From NCBI GenBank assembly GCA_009829735.1, contig CM020620.1:7518545-7582544 (forward strand): a stretch of 64,000 nucleotides of DNA, read 5' to 3'. This document shows positions 22,467 to 33,749 of the stretch, one piece after another. The notes under the pieces were generated by a model. The model was not told the DNA's origin. It searched no databases and saw only the letters and a program-made list of their open reading frames with translations. The DNA comes from Pyropia yezoensis. Its lineage: Eukaryota; Rhodophyta; Bangiophyceae; Bangiales; Bangiaceae. The position numbers and the translations under genes were made by a program. Within the stretch, counting starts at the first letter, position 1, and each line of letters begins with the position of its first letter.

Positions 22467-23108
22467 TGTGGGGACCCAAGCGATACGGTGGCATACGGTG
22501 CCATCGGTGCCAAGGCACGCACACGAGGAGCTCTCACTGGGTGGCCACGCGGCTATCCGCATGGCCCCCAGTCGTTGGGTCCCGCCGGGATCCTTCGACT
22601 CACCCGGGAATGGGGTGACCCGAGTCCGGCACCGGTATCTCCCTTGGATACTGGATTTGGGTGGGCGCAAGCCCAATCCAATTGTATGGGGTTTACCCCC
22701 CCTGGGGGGCTACTCAGTTATTGAATTTCCGCATTGTTGAGGGATTTGTTGTTGTTTGCTTTAGGGCCAGTGCCCCGCTGGCTGGAATGATCCGTGGGAG
22801 GAGGGCGGAGAGATTCCTGCTGGCACCGCTCTCCTGGAATATGATTGGCCCGCACGTGGCCCGGGGTGGAGGGTCGCTGGGTGCGGGGTGAGGAAGGTAT
22901 TTGTGCTCATGGGGGTGCTCGTTCCTTGTCCCCTTCGTAAAGGCAGACTTGTGTGTGCGTGAACACTGCCGCTCTGGAGCGTGCTCGTCACGTCTTAGAT
23001 TGCCAGAAGGTTGGGGGCTCCGTATCTCACCGGTCTCCCTTTCTTTTTTCACGGTAAGGTTCTCTGTTTCATCTGGGTGCTCAACGCCTATACCCTAAAA
23101 CCACTACA
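22467..23108 (+). repeat. G5 LTR (642 bp)
   Basis: It begins TGTGGGGACCC and ends CCACTACA. Its 3' half aligns with the G2 LTR, while the 5' halves have diverged more. The difference from G2 indicates a separate, older insertion or subfamily. Confidence 0.7.
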
Positions 23109-23287
23109 AACAGTGTACTCACTTACAAGTTTTCTGTATACTGACTGCCAATAAATGCTGTACGATTAATGCAACTGTCGGTTTTGGGGTTTGATTAATC
23201 TATGCTCTAATCTATGCTTTAATAACGTTTTAGTGCATACATTAAACTCGTGACAACCATGGTACAGACGGGCGATCCTACATACAG

Positions 23288-23580
23288 TCTGTATCCCGTT
23301 ATATGCGCTCTAGTCATATCACAGGGGGTCATATAACTGGGAGATTTTCCTCGCCCGAGGGTCCCTTGGCGCTCGCAGAGAGTCTGCGGCATCCCAAGAA
23401 GGCACGTCATTGGTGGAAGTGTTCAAAGGTCTGATGTTGTGTTGAAATGGAGGGTGGGCTACATTGTCCGCAAGGGGGTCATACAAGTGGATACAAACTG
23501 TACAGTCATTTTTCGGTTATGTGCGGCTCGATTATATGACAGGGTCACGAAATCAAGCTTCCTCGCCCGATACCCGTTTT
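23288..23580. repeat. Diverged ~80-bp direct repeat pair
   Basis: 23288-23375 and 23508-23580 share a pattern of gttatatgcg/gttatgtgcg, catatcacaggg/atatgacaggg and cctcgcccga. They sit just upstream of the transposase remnant and may be subterminal repeats of that transposon. Confidence 0.35.
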
Positions 23581-23608
23581 CCAGAGAGTTGCTCGATAAT
23601 TCTATGCG

Positions 23609-24030
23609 TTGCGCAGGACTGACCGTGGGTGCGCTTCACCGATTCGGTCATCCCTCTCGCTGACGCCGCCGCCAACCAACACCATCCGGAGGGACGCCGC
23701 CAAGATTATCGCTGAGGAGCGGGAGAAGGTCACTGCGGTGCAGCTGGCAAACTGCTGGCTCACTGCAAAGGTCTTGCCGGACGAGGCAGCCGCTGAATGC
23801 GCCGGCAGCTGCACGGGGTCGTACCTGTGGCGGATAACGTCCACACTGACGTTTCTGAGGAGGTAGCTTTGATGGCTAACAGCCGCTTGTGGGACGATTT
23901 TGAGGGTGTGTCTGACCGTGAGCGCTCCGTTGCTGTTGAGCAGTGGTTTGCTGCGGAGGATGATGTGGAGGCGTTGGATGAGACGGTCGACATGGCGCTA
24001 GGGGAGGGGGAGGACGAGTGCGAGGAGTAG
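23609..24030 (+). pseudogene. pogo/Tigger-like (DDE_1) transposase, C-terminal remnant
   Basis: The encoded segment EKVTAVQLANCWLTAKVLPD resembles the C-terminal helix of pogo/Tigger transposases (pattern V-T-x-x-x-I-x-N-C-W-x-x-x-x-L). A second frame (23797-24030) carries an acidic tail (ALGEGEDECEE) as such proteins often have. The two parts lie in different frames, so at least one frameshift is present. The catalytic core is absent. Upstream direct repeats at 23288-23580 may belong to the same transposon. Confidence 0.35.
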
Positions 24031-24660
24031 ATGCCGTCGTGCTATTATGGTTGTGACTGGTCGTGCGTAGGAAGCAACTTGTGCGCCTGACTGGTGCGCC
24101 CTGCTCGCCTCACCCGATGACGCGGATTTCTTGCGAGCGTGTAATTTGATCGGTGGACACTGCTGCGACGCCCTGCGGTGTTTGTCAGTCCACGCACTCG
24201 TTGCGAATCCGCTGTAAATGATATTCCGAATTAACCCCTAGCCCCCCTTCATATACTGTAGTCGAATAATGACTGTATGTCTGCTTGTTCCCGAGGGGGT
24301 GGCGCACTGCCTGGTGGGCTGCGGCTCTCTGATTGGTCGAGTCCCTGCGGGGCATAATTGGGGGGGGGATCAGCTTTATCCCATGCACAAATCATCACGG
24401 GGACTACCATACTACGTACACCCGAGGGGGCACATATGGGTAGTAAGGGCGGGTGGCGTCCCGCTTCCAAGGACCATCACCAGGTCCACCTACAGCCGGC
24501 AGAGAAAGCTTCGAAAACTACGTGGGGACGTGCACTGTCTGGACAAAGCAGCACTGCTACCACCACACATGGCCAACCTCCGCCACCGTTACCACCGCCA
24601 CAACCACCACGCACACCGTTCCTGCCACCCGGAGCAGCCCACGGGCCAGTGACCGCATGA
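24031..24660. other. Unassigned intergenic sequence before the bZIP 3' end
   Basis: There is no convincing gene. The last 110 bases are CCA/CAC-rich. The stretch probably includes the 3' untranslated region of the minus-strand bZIP gene. Confidence 0.4.
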
Positions 24661-24682
24661 ACTGATACTGTTCCCCAGCTTT

Positions 24683-27074
24683 TTAGCGGTACCCCCGCAG
24701 CTGCGCCCGGTACTCTTCGTTTTCCACCACCAGCCGCGCATTCTCTGCCCGCAGCGTCGCCACCATCCCCCGCAGCGACGCCGCCTCTGCGCGCAGCGGC
24801 AGTACCTCTGCGCGCAGCGCCGCGGCGGCCGCCGCCTCGGGCCGCAGGGACTCAACGTCTGCCTGCAGGGCAAGGAACTTGGCCTTGCGCTTCTCGTTGG
24901 AGACGCGGGCGGTCTCGCGGTTGCGGATCTTGCGCTGGTGGTCCTTGCGCTCCCGCTCAGACAGGGCGGGGCTGAGGCCCCCACGGGGCACCACGCCGTC
25001 GGCGACAATGCCTCCCCACCCACCCCCGCCACCGGTGCCGCCACCGGCGACAGCGCCGCTGTCGCTCCCCGTGGCCGTGCCTCCGCCAGCCCCGACACCA
25101 GCGGCGGCGGCGATGGGCCCCCCGCCACCGCCGCCGCCGCCGCCCCCACCACCCCCGCTCGAGCCCATCCTAAACAGCGTCATGCCCGATGAGGTGGGCG
25201 TCAGGGACCCCCCTCCACGGCCAACTCCCGGCGGGTCGTGGGGGGGCGCCAGTGTGTCGTCGCGAAGAGGGAGGTGCTCCCCGACGCCACTTTGCGAGCC
25301 CAATGTCGCCAATCTCCCACTCGTGGTGACCGCCAGGCCGCCTCTGCCGCCTCTCGGACCGGTGGGCCGCCACACGGCTGTGCCGCCGTCGCTGCTGACA
25401 TTGACGTCTGGGCCCGGCATTGGCCGGTAAATGCCCAAGGGGGGGAGCGTGCCGGGCATGGAAGGGATGCCAGCGCCGCCACTGGCGGCGCTACCAACAG
25501 CCGCTGCCACCCCCCAAGAGCGGCCCAGGTTCCCCTCGGTGGTGCCCGATGAGCCGCCGCCGCCCTCCCCGGCAGCGAACGCGCCAGTGGAGCCACCGCT
25601 ACCGCCATAGCTGGTGCCGCCAGAGACGCCAAACGCATACCGACGGGACACGCCCAGCCGGATGGCGGGTGCGCCATCCCCCCTCGAACTCCTACCCGGC
25701 GATGCCAGGCGGCCACCGCTTCCTCCGCCGCCGCCGACGCCGCCGCCGCCGCTGCCACCACCGCCGCCGCCGCTGCCACCGCCGCTGCCGCCGCCACCGC
25801 CGCGGCCGCCGCCGACAACGGCGCCGACGCCGCCGCCGCCGCCGCCACCGCCGCCACCCACACCGCCGATGCCGAGGCCACCACTACGGTTGCCTCCTTC
25901 GCCACTGCCGCGGCCACTTGCGCCAAGAGGGGTGCCTCCAAAGGGGGCACCTGTCCGAGCGGGTGCCCCAGCAGGCCCCCCGGGGCCGCCTGGCCACGGC
26001 CCCAGCTTTCGCAGAGACCCGAGGCTCCCCAACGGCGGCAGCGGGCCGATCGCGGGAGTCCATGCGGGGGGCGGCCGTGGGGTCGTCGGCCAGGCCTGCG
26101 CCGAAGCGCTTAACGGGGCGCCTTCACCAGCCACCAATGCTCCCCTGACTTCCGGACCCCCCGAGGCGCCAAGCGGGCACTCTGGTGGCAGCAGATGGCG
26201 GCCTGGGGCGGGTTGCTGGGGGCGGGGCATGGCTGCGCGAAGCCCCTCTCGCGCGCCCTCCCGATCAGCAGGGGAGTACCCGTCGCCGACGCCGGCGGCG
26301 TGCAACGGCGGCGGCTGTCGGTTTGCTAGCGGCGGCAGCGGTTGCTGCTGTCGGCCTCCCATCGGCGGCAGAGGCTGTAGCCGGTCTGCCAGCTGCGGCA
26401 GAGGCTGTAGCCGGTCTGCCAGCTGCGGCAACGCCTGCGGCAGCCATTCGGACATCTGCCGCAGCGGCTGCGGCCGGGTTTGCAGCGGCGGCAGCGGATG
26501 CAGCGGCTGCAGCGGCTGCAGCCGGTCTAACCGCGGCTGCCACGCGTCTGTCGTTGGGTGCCGCAGGTTGGGGAGCGGCTGGTGTCCTCCTGGGAGCGCC
26601 TGGTGCTGCCCCTCTGGGAGCTTGCGCTGCAGGTCCGGCAGCGGCTGCAGCCGATCAGGGAGCGGCTGTAGGTTGCCAGACTGGGGTCGCAGCAACTGCC
26701 GCTCCTGCCAGCCGCCCACCACAGGCTCGCCCACCGGGGACGCCCGAGCACCACCGCCGCCGCCGTCGCCGCCGCCGTCCCCGCCGTCCCCACCCATCCT
26801 TCCCGGCGCCGCTTGCTGCTGCTGCTGGTGTTCCTGTGGCGGCGGTGGTGGCGGCGGCTGTGACGGTGGAGGCGGTGCCAATGGAAGGGCAGCGGCTGAT
26901 AGAGGTGGCCGCAGGGTTGCTGTGGCAGCGTCGCGGGGCAGTGGCCTGCCCGGCAGTGGCAGCGGCGGCAGCCACTGCCGCGGGGGCCCGGCGGCCTCCT
27001 CTGATGATGGTGACGCGGCCGGCAGGCCGCCACCCTCAATCGCACTCCGCTGCCGCCCCCGCCCAGGGGGTGGA

Positions 27075-27116
<42 letters not shown>

Positions 27117-27586
27117 TGCGGCGGCGGTGGTGGCGGCGGCGGCCGCGGCGGCGGCGGCCGCGGCGGCGGCGGCTGCCCGCCGCCGGTCGCCGCGGTGGCG
27201 GCCAACGTGGCGGTGCCGCGCTCTGACGGCTGCCGCGCCCATCCCACGGGGGGGAGCGCAGCAGGGGGCTCCTCACCCTTGGGCCCGTCGCTACCACTCC
27301 CGCTGTCGCCGTCACCGCCACCGCCACCACCGCCACCGCCACCACCGCCACCACCACCACCACCACCACCACCACCACCACCACCACCACCACCACCACC
27401 ACCACCACCACCACCACCACCACCACCACCACCACCACCACCACCACCACCACCACTACCGCCACCCCCGCTGCTACTGTCTCCGCCGCCGCCACCGCTG
27501 CTCCCACCTCGCCGCGTCGCTGCCGGGGCGGGGGCGCTGCGGGCGCCCTCCCGGCCGCCCAACGGCGGCAGCTGTGCCATGCCCAC
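24683..27586 (-). CDS. bZIP transcription factor with large low-complexity N-terminal region
   Basis: This is an open frame of 967 residues. The last ~90 residues form a bZIP domain: basic region at about 882-905 (RKIRNRETARVSNEKRKAKF) and a leucine zipper with Leu at the a/d positions every seven residues to about 955 (ALRAEVLPLRAEAASLRGMVATL-type heptads). The protein would bind DNA as a dimer in the nucleus. The basic region keeps the invariant Asn but has Asn where the consensus N-x7-R/K has Arg or Lys. A register shift separates the first two Leu from the later ones. The remaining ~880 residues are low complexity: a Gly run near residues 40-95, Pro-, Gln- and Leu-rich repeats (LQPLP) at about 290-420, then Gly/Ser-rich stretches. 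The zipper and basic region lie only on this strand. The start is the first ATG in frame and is uncertain, because the N-terminal part is so repetitive. Confidence 0.65.
26371..26430. repeat. 30-bp perfect tandem duplication
   Basis: Two identical 30-bp units (gaggctgtagccggtctgcc plus agctgcggca) lie inside the bZIP gene, adding one LADRLQPLPQ-type repeat to the protein. It keeps the reading frame. Confidence 0.85.
27349..27456. repeat. (CCA)n microsatellite
   Basis: About 36 near-perfect CCA units are present. Read in the bZIP frame they encode a Gly run using GGT codons, unlike the GGC-rich Gly codons around it, so the run comes from microsatellite expansion. Confidence 0.9.
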
Positions 27587-27778
27587 GGTACGCCGCGGGC
27601 GGGCGCCGCTCCCATTGGCGGCACGCCGCAGGGGACGAGGCCGGCGGCGTCAGTGGTGGCAGCAGCGGCCGCGGCGGCTGCGGCAGCAGCGGCGGCAGCA
27701 ACGGCGGCAGCAATGGTGGTAGCAACGGCGGCGGCGGCTGCTGCGGCAGCGAACTGCGGTACAGCTGCACTCTGAAGA

Positions 27779-28170
27779 AGGGGGGGGGGGGGGGGGGGGG
27801 AGGCTGGGTGGGGGCAGGACAATGGCGAGGGCGACGGCGAGGGCCGGCGGCGGAGCAGCTTGTGGTGGGGAGCGGCCACCCCGTCCCGCCCAGATGTTGT
27901 GGACGGGAGATGGGGGGGGGCAGGGGTGGCTCCGGTCCTCGGACCCAAGGATCGCTGGGTGATGTGCGGGTGAGAGGGGGCGGGGGAGGTGAGGGGGGTG
28001 GGGGGGGGGGCGGGCGGTCGGGGGCGGGCGGGCGGGCAGGCGGGCGGTCGGGGGCGGGCGGTGGCCAGGCGGCGCGCCAGTGGTGCGCGCCGCTCCCATC
28101 CCCGACAGACGCGACGTCCGCGTGCGTGGTGGGGGGGAGCGGCGTAGTGGGGGGGGGGGGGGGGGGGCCG
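27779..28170. other. G-run island upstream of the bZIP gene
   Basis: There is one uninterrupted run of more than 20 G (27779-27800) and many runs of 6-14 G up to 28170. It lies within 600 bp upstream of the predicted bZIP start. It could form G-quadruplexes on the + strand, and long homopolymers may also be mis-assembled. Confidence 0.6.
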
Positions 28171-28805
28171 GGGAGGAAGACGAGGTGCCTGCGGTGCACG
28201 CGGCGAGGAGGAGGAGAGCCCCCGTCGCTCAAAGTGGCGGGGAATGGGCGGGCGGGCGGCGGTCCCCCCCCCGTACGCGGGAAGGACCGGCGGCCGCCGC
28301 CCGCTGAGGAATGGAGGGGCGGCACGCGCCCACGGGCGGACGCGGCGGACGCGGCGGACGCGGCGGACGCGGCGGCAGCGGCGGCAGCGGCGGCAGCGGC
28401 GCGGCGGCTGGGCGAGGCTGGGGGGCACAACCACAAAATGTGGCGGGCCCACCCACCCCGCCCCCCCCCACGCCTGCCGGCATCACGCGATGGGTGCGGC
28501 ACATCCGTAGGTATCCCCGATCACGCACGCCCGACGCTCAAGGAGGCTGCAGCAGCCACAAGTGGGGGGGGAACCGCCCCCTCCCTCCTCCCCACCCCCT
28601 TTGTTGGATTGCACGTGACCCCGCTCTCGATGGGCCACAACCGGGGGTGCTGACCCTTCGCGTGAGCCGTGCCCACGCTGGGGCGTGCGCGTGACCCCCC
28701 CCCCTGCTCGCCAATGACCCGCCGTCCAGGCAGCCCAGGGCGCAGGGGCTCTGACCTCCACTCCTCCATCATCCCCTGTCACTGGTCTCTGAGAGAGAGC
28801 GTTGT

Positions 28806-28848
28806 CTCTGACGAGTTGTCCCTGACGAGTTGTCCCTGACGAGTTGTC
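28806..28848. repeat. 14-bp tandem repeat, three units
   Basis: There are three consecutive copies of cctgacgagttgtc (the first with one change). No coding role is seen. Confidence 0.85.
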
Positions 28849-29997
28849 TGAGCTGTCTCTGAAGAGGGAGCGGGGGGGGGGGGGGAGGGGTAGGTAGGGA
28901 GAGCTAGGTAGATAGAAAAATAGGTGGGTGGGTGGGTGCGGGCAAGTCCGGGAATAGCAAGAGCGGCAGCGATTGTCGCGACGGTCGGTCCGAGAACACG
29001 CGGCCACGACACCGGTGGCTCGGCGTGGGGGGGAGGGGGGGCACGGCGCGTGGACATGTGCAAGGCTATTGCAATCAGGCAGGGCGATCGGTGGCGGCCG
29101 TCGGCCGGCGGGCACGCGAGTGCCTCCACGTCCTCCCCTCCGCCCCCCCCCCTTCCTCCTCCCACCCACGTTGGTCGGGTCACCGGCGAGGCCGCGCACT
29201 GGCGGCACACGCCAGCCAGCCGCTGGCGACTGGGTCACGTGCGGCTACCGACATATGGATGGCGGGCGACACTGCCGCGTCGACAGCTGCAGGCGTGGGG
29301 GGGGGGTGCAACGGCGGCGCCTGCCGGCGTCTCGTACCTAGCGGCGACGGGCGGGCGACGGACGGCGGCATGCGCAGGAGGGGCACCAAGCGGGGTGGGG
29401 TGGGGGGGTGGGCGGGAAGGTGGCCAGGGTGCCTTACCTTAGCCGCCAGCCAGTGGCCACCTGCACCTGGATGGCGTAAGCAGATAGAGGCACGGGGAAC
29501 GGCGCCGGTGAAACGGTAGCTTACATACTTTAATGGCAACGACGACTGGGGCAGATGAGCCCCAGCGATGGTCGTGGGGGGGTGGGGGGGGGCCCGCTGC
29601 CGTCCCGGTCCAGAGAGGCATAACGTCCAGGTGCGCGCGTGGCGTACCTGCCAAAGATCTGGGAAGGTTCGGGCGGGCCAATTGCTGACAAGTGCCGGCT
29701 TGAGGGGGCGCACCGGACCGGATCACCCATCCAGGGCGATTTTTCCGACAACGGCCCATTTACCACAGAGGATGTCTGCGCGACCGCACACATGAAGCGT
29801 CACGCAACAGATCATGGCGTGGTGTATGGTGGCGGAGGCGGTGGTGCGCCTTGTTCTACAAAGATCGATGCACATTGGGCAATACCCCGTCTCCTCCTGT
29901 GTACAGATTACCTTTTTCATTTGTTCGAGGGCAAAAGTCGCTGTGCGAGCTTGAAAGGTATTGCCCTTGGGGCAATGGTATTCATTGTGGCGCAACA
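28849..29997. other. Unassigned GC-rich sequence
   Basis: Overlapping long frames on both strands are low complexity, and I see no domain or RNA gene. Confidence 0.4.
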
Positions 29998-30358
29998 ATG
30001 ACGACCATTCTCAGCCTCCATGGGGGATGTAGGGCACTGCAGAGAGAACAAAATCTACCACTGTGAAGAAAATAGCGAGGATATGCATGTCGTGTTTTTT
30101 TTTTTTTTTGTATAGCATGCGTTGCCGCCGAGCTATGAGCGCTCTATGACATACGGCATGTATTGTCTGTCGACCACTGTCTGGGCCAACCACGGCCTCA
30201 GATTCATGACGTGGTGCGCGCTGCCATCGAATCCTTTGGGCCGGCCTCAGAGGCTTGGATGTCGTTTTGAAGGGGGTGTTCTCATGGCATCTCGGAACGC
30301 CCTCCAGCAGCAGGAAGAAATATTTATGAGAGAAAGACAAGAATAATCACAACACGTA
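29998..30358 (+). repeat. Dispersed ~370-bp repeat, copy B
   Basis: This is the counterpart of 19615-19985, in the same orientation. It contains a run of 15 T that copy A lacks. Boundaries are set by loss of alignment at gaccattctcagcc and aatcacaacac. Confidence 0.65.
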
Positions 30359-31502
30359 TCGTGCTTATCTATAAAATGCCCAGACGCCGTGCTGCGGCGT
30401 TTGCAGTGTCTGGCCAGACACTGTTCCATTGGCCTGGGAGGGGGTGGGCCGGACACTGCTGCAGATTGTTGCCAAACGTTTCAGCCCGCAGCCCGAGGAA
30501 CACACCTACCTCGCGTGAAGAGCTCGCGATTAGTATCCCCCCGCCTGGCGTGTCACCCATTGGGCCGAGAAAGTGTCCTCAACGACCTGTCTGGTGGGCC
30601 CATGTTGTGGCCCAGTCTCGGTCTGAGAAAACTCCACGAATGCTGCAGGTGGCCCTCTAGAATGGGGACGCAAACGCCGCACTCTCGATTGCTTTGTGCT
30701 TAATGAAACCCCTAACTGAAGCACTGGGGGCGCCCCTGCCCCCAATTTGCGGAAACGCCGCAGCCCCAGCCACGGCCACTGCTGAAATGGGCGACCGAAC
30801 GCCGCAGGCTCCAGACCGTGTCGGGGATCTTTCAGCGTCGTTCTCTGCTTTTCTGACTTTCATGGCGGCAATTCATTGGACGATCCCAGACCAGGCGTCC
30901 CACTTGGGTCTTCATTGGGCGAACTTGCGCACCCTTGACCACCAAGCGGTCAACGACGTTGAGCGCGCGAGAGTGGCCACCGCGTGTCTCCTCACGCGTC
31001 AAGGCTCTTTGCTGGGCGCTGACCGCATGCAGATGCGGTGCCCTCCCCCTCTCCGCTCTCCCCTCTTCCCCCCCACTCTCGCCGGGTCGACAACAACTTA
31101 AGCGTTCGTAGGGACGTCGACCCGCGGGAAAACGGATGCAGAGGATGCCGCGGCAGCGGCAGCGGCGTCGGCGGTGGCGCCGCCGCCGACGCAGTCGGCT
31201 GTAGCCACGACGGGGGTGCTATCACGACGGCAGTGACGGCCATGGCGGTAGTGCCGGCCACGGCCGCCGCCACGGCGACGGGGTGGCGCTTACGCCAGCG
31301 CGGGTGGGCCTCCTTGGCGGCAGCGTGTCGGCTGGCGGTGCGCTTGGGGTGTGCTTGGAGTAGAAGCCCCTCCACGGGGTCGCCGACTCGCCTCCGCCGC
31401 TGATGCCCGCCGCGAAGGGCGCCACTGCTGGGGGCACGGCGATGTTCGACGTAGCCGTGTCGGCGCCGGCGCTCCTCACCGTCCCACGCCGCCGCCGTTG
31501 CG
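30359..31502. other. Unassigned sequence
   Basis: Nothing I can support as a gene. Short unrelated frames on both strands only. Confidence 0.4.
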
Positions 31503-32120
31503 GTGTGGTCGTCCACGGTGATCCATAACACTCTGGGCAGTGGTGGGCGCGGCCGCACGTCGTGTGGGGGCATTGCCGCTTCCCGCGTGGCCGTCGCGTT
31601 TTCTTACAACACCTCCGGCCACGGCGGGGACGCGGAGGAGCTCACCACCGCCGCCATCGTGTGTGCAGACGCGCGGGTGGACTGGGGGTGCGGCTCAGTG
31701 ATCGCCCAGCGTTCGTTGCTGCTGGCGCGGGAGGGTGCAGGGGGGTCGACACTTGCGTGCTTGCGGGCGCCTCCGCGGCCGAAGGCGCATGCTGGCGGGC
31801 GCCTACACGGCCGAAGGCGCCGCAGCGCTTGTGGGTGTAGCCGCCGTGGGGGATGCCGCCGCCGCCGCGCCGCGGGCGGCGTGGGCGCGGGGGCCACAAC
31901 CCCTGGGCGCTCTGGGAGGGCCGACTTTGGCGCCGATCCCCCTCCCGCGGCCTCTGGCGGTGGCGGCGGCGACGCGTCAGGCGGTGGCGGCGGCGGTGGT
32001 GGCTTTGGCATCACCGGCGCGCTGGTGGTGGTGTTCAGCGGGCTGGCGTTTGTGGTGCACTGGATGAGGCTGTGGGGGCTCTCCAAACACTGCGAAGAAT
32101 ACGTGCCGATCGCGGCGTGA
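31503..32120 (+). CDS. Hypothetical protein with C-terminal membrane-like segment
   Basis: This is a 205-residue frame with an Ala/Gly/Arg-rich body and a hydrophobic segment near the C-terminus (FGITGALVVVFSGLAFVV) followed by a short ordinary tail. The segment could be a single membrane span. The opposite strand is also open over much of the same stretch, so the coding strand is not certain. I recognise no family. Confidence 0.2.
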   Translation: MWSSTVIHNTLGSGGRGRTSCGGIAASRVAVAFSYNTSGHGGDAEELTTAAIVCADARVDWGCGSVIAQRSLLLAREGAGGSTLACLRAPPRPKAHAGGRLHGRRRRSACGCSRRGGCRRRRAAGGVGAGATTPGRSGRADFGADPPPAASGGGGGDASGGGGGGGGFGITGALVVVFSGLAFVVHWMRLWGLSKHCEEYVPIAA

Positions 32121-33749
32121 GGTAGGCAGCGCCGCAATGGGGTGAAGGGGGGGCGGGCGGTAGCGGATGGGCGGTTGCCCGTGGTCCTATAGGCGTGCGG
32201 TTTTCAAGGGAAAGAGTAAGGAAGCAAGTGCACAGTACCACTGACAGCTCACACACATAACAACCAAAAAAAAAAAACGGAACTGGCAGTTCGCTCACCA
32301 TATCGCAGACGTATACATGAATGAACTGTACGTACAGTTCAGTCCAAAACCAACCGCCCGCTGCTGCCGCCCCGGGTACGCGCGCGCAATGGTGACTCTG
32401 CCTGGCCGGCCGTCCGAGCGCTCGCTCACGCGGGACATAGCGGGTGTGGTAGCGGCGGCGGGGACGGGCGGCCGCCAGGCTATCGGCGTCTACGGATCGG
32501 CGAGGCAAGCAGCACGCGCCGTCGCGTCGGGGACCGGCGTGGTGTGGGGGGTGCCACGCCGTGACCTGCGGGCACGCCCTCGAAAAGACCAACAAAAGAA
32601 ATGACAGGGCAGCGAGCACGACGGGCAGCACTCCCTCACTCAACACCCAACGCTCCCCGTCAGAGGCGCAAACCGTCGCTGCCAGCCTTCTCCCCCTCCC
32701 GCCTTCAACCGACACGTCCTCCGCCCGCGCACAAGGAACGCCAACGCCATACGGCGCCCACGCCTCTCACCCCCCACCCTTCCACACCCTTGCCCCATCC
32801 CTTCCGTCACGACCTTCACGACCGTCCCCCAACGGAACCTCTGTCACTGCCCGTCCAGCCCCCCCACGTACAGCGATAGCACCTCCCGCTTCATCCGCGA
32901 CGCAAGCGCCGCCGACACGGCACAGGAGCCGACCGCCAACGAGGTGAGGGCGGGAAAACCATCCATCCCCCCCCCAATAACCACCGCGACGAGCCCATAG
33001 CCCACGCGCGTCGAGCATACAGTGAGCTCGGCGAGCGCCTCGTGCGGCCGCAGCATCAGAAGGCCCGCGAGGTTGAGGCATCAGTCTTGAAACCCGTCGA
33101 GGGCGCCGCCCACACGTTCCGCTCCCCCTCCCGGACCGTACAGTCACGTTCTTCTCGGACTGCGTCGGCCCCAGTCGTTCCGACGCTCCCATCAGCCGTT
33201 GATGACGTCGGCCGTCGCCTGCGCGTCAGGCCCCCCCCGCGGTGGGGACGTGTGTCGCGGCACTCATGAGTGGGGTGCAGGGGGTGAGGGCGGCGGTGAC
33301 CGGGAAGGGAGAGCGGCCCAACTTTTCTTCCACGGCGTCGAACTCGGACGGTGGCGGCGGTGGCGGCAGCGTTGGCGACAGTGTTGGAGGCAGTGTCGGC
33401 GGCAGTGTCGGCGGCAGTGGCGGCGGTCGCAGCGACGGCGGAGGGGATTAGGGAGTGCTGGGGGTTTCGCGTGTTAGGGTAGCGCGTGCCGACCTCCTGC
33501 GCGTCCTTCCACGACGGCTGCTGCTACACAGGCCCGTCCGGTGCGCCATGGCGTACACTGCCACCGCGGACCCTGCAGGCAGGGGCCCACGACCATTTGG
33601 CTGCCGTCGCCGCTACCCGTACGGTCGCCGATGCCTTCGTCGTCGCTGCCACTGGCCGCCACACGCATGGCGAGAACGTGGACGGTCGATCGGGGGACAG
33701 GTCAAGGAGGTCGTGCTCATGGAGCTTGAAAGCCGTATCAGAGCACACC
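32121..33749. other. Unassigned sequence with a 12-bp minisatellite
   Basis: No convincing gene. Bases 33350-33430 contain several imperfect 12-bp units of the type ggcagtgtcggc, giving Gly/Ser-Val repeats in one frame. Confidence 0.4.

Larger units (their letters stand above)
21600..23108 (+). mobile_element. G5: 3' end of a G2-family chromovirus
   Basis: A G2-like LTR (22467-23108) preceded by a polypurine tract is present. About 660 bp upstream of it starts a minus-strand frame (from 21806, acidic N-terminus with MVDVPIDGDT) placed like the opposite-strand genes of G1-G3. No pol is visible. The element is a truncated, broken remnant whose left limit is uncertain. The similarity of its N-terminal frame to the other opposite-strand genes is only in position and acidic character. 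Confidence 0.5.

Noticed and set aside
26527-28502. Minus-strand frames with poly-Val or Pro runs (641 and 342 residues)
   Set aside because: They are out of phase with the bZIP frame and consist of repeat translations; open only because stop codons are rare in GC-rich DNA.
25614-28653. Long + strand frames (702 and 822 residues, Pro-, His- and Ala-rich) across the bZIP gene
   Set aside because: They are shadows of the minus-strand bZIP frame and of the (CCA)n microsatellite. They have no domain, whereas the minus frame has a clear bZIP.
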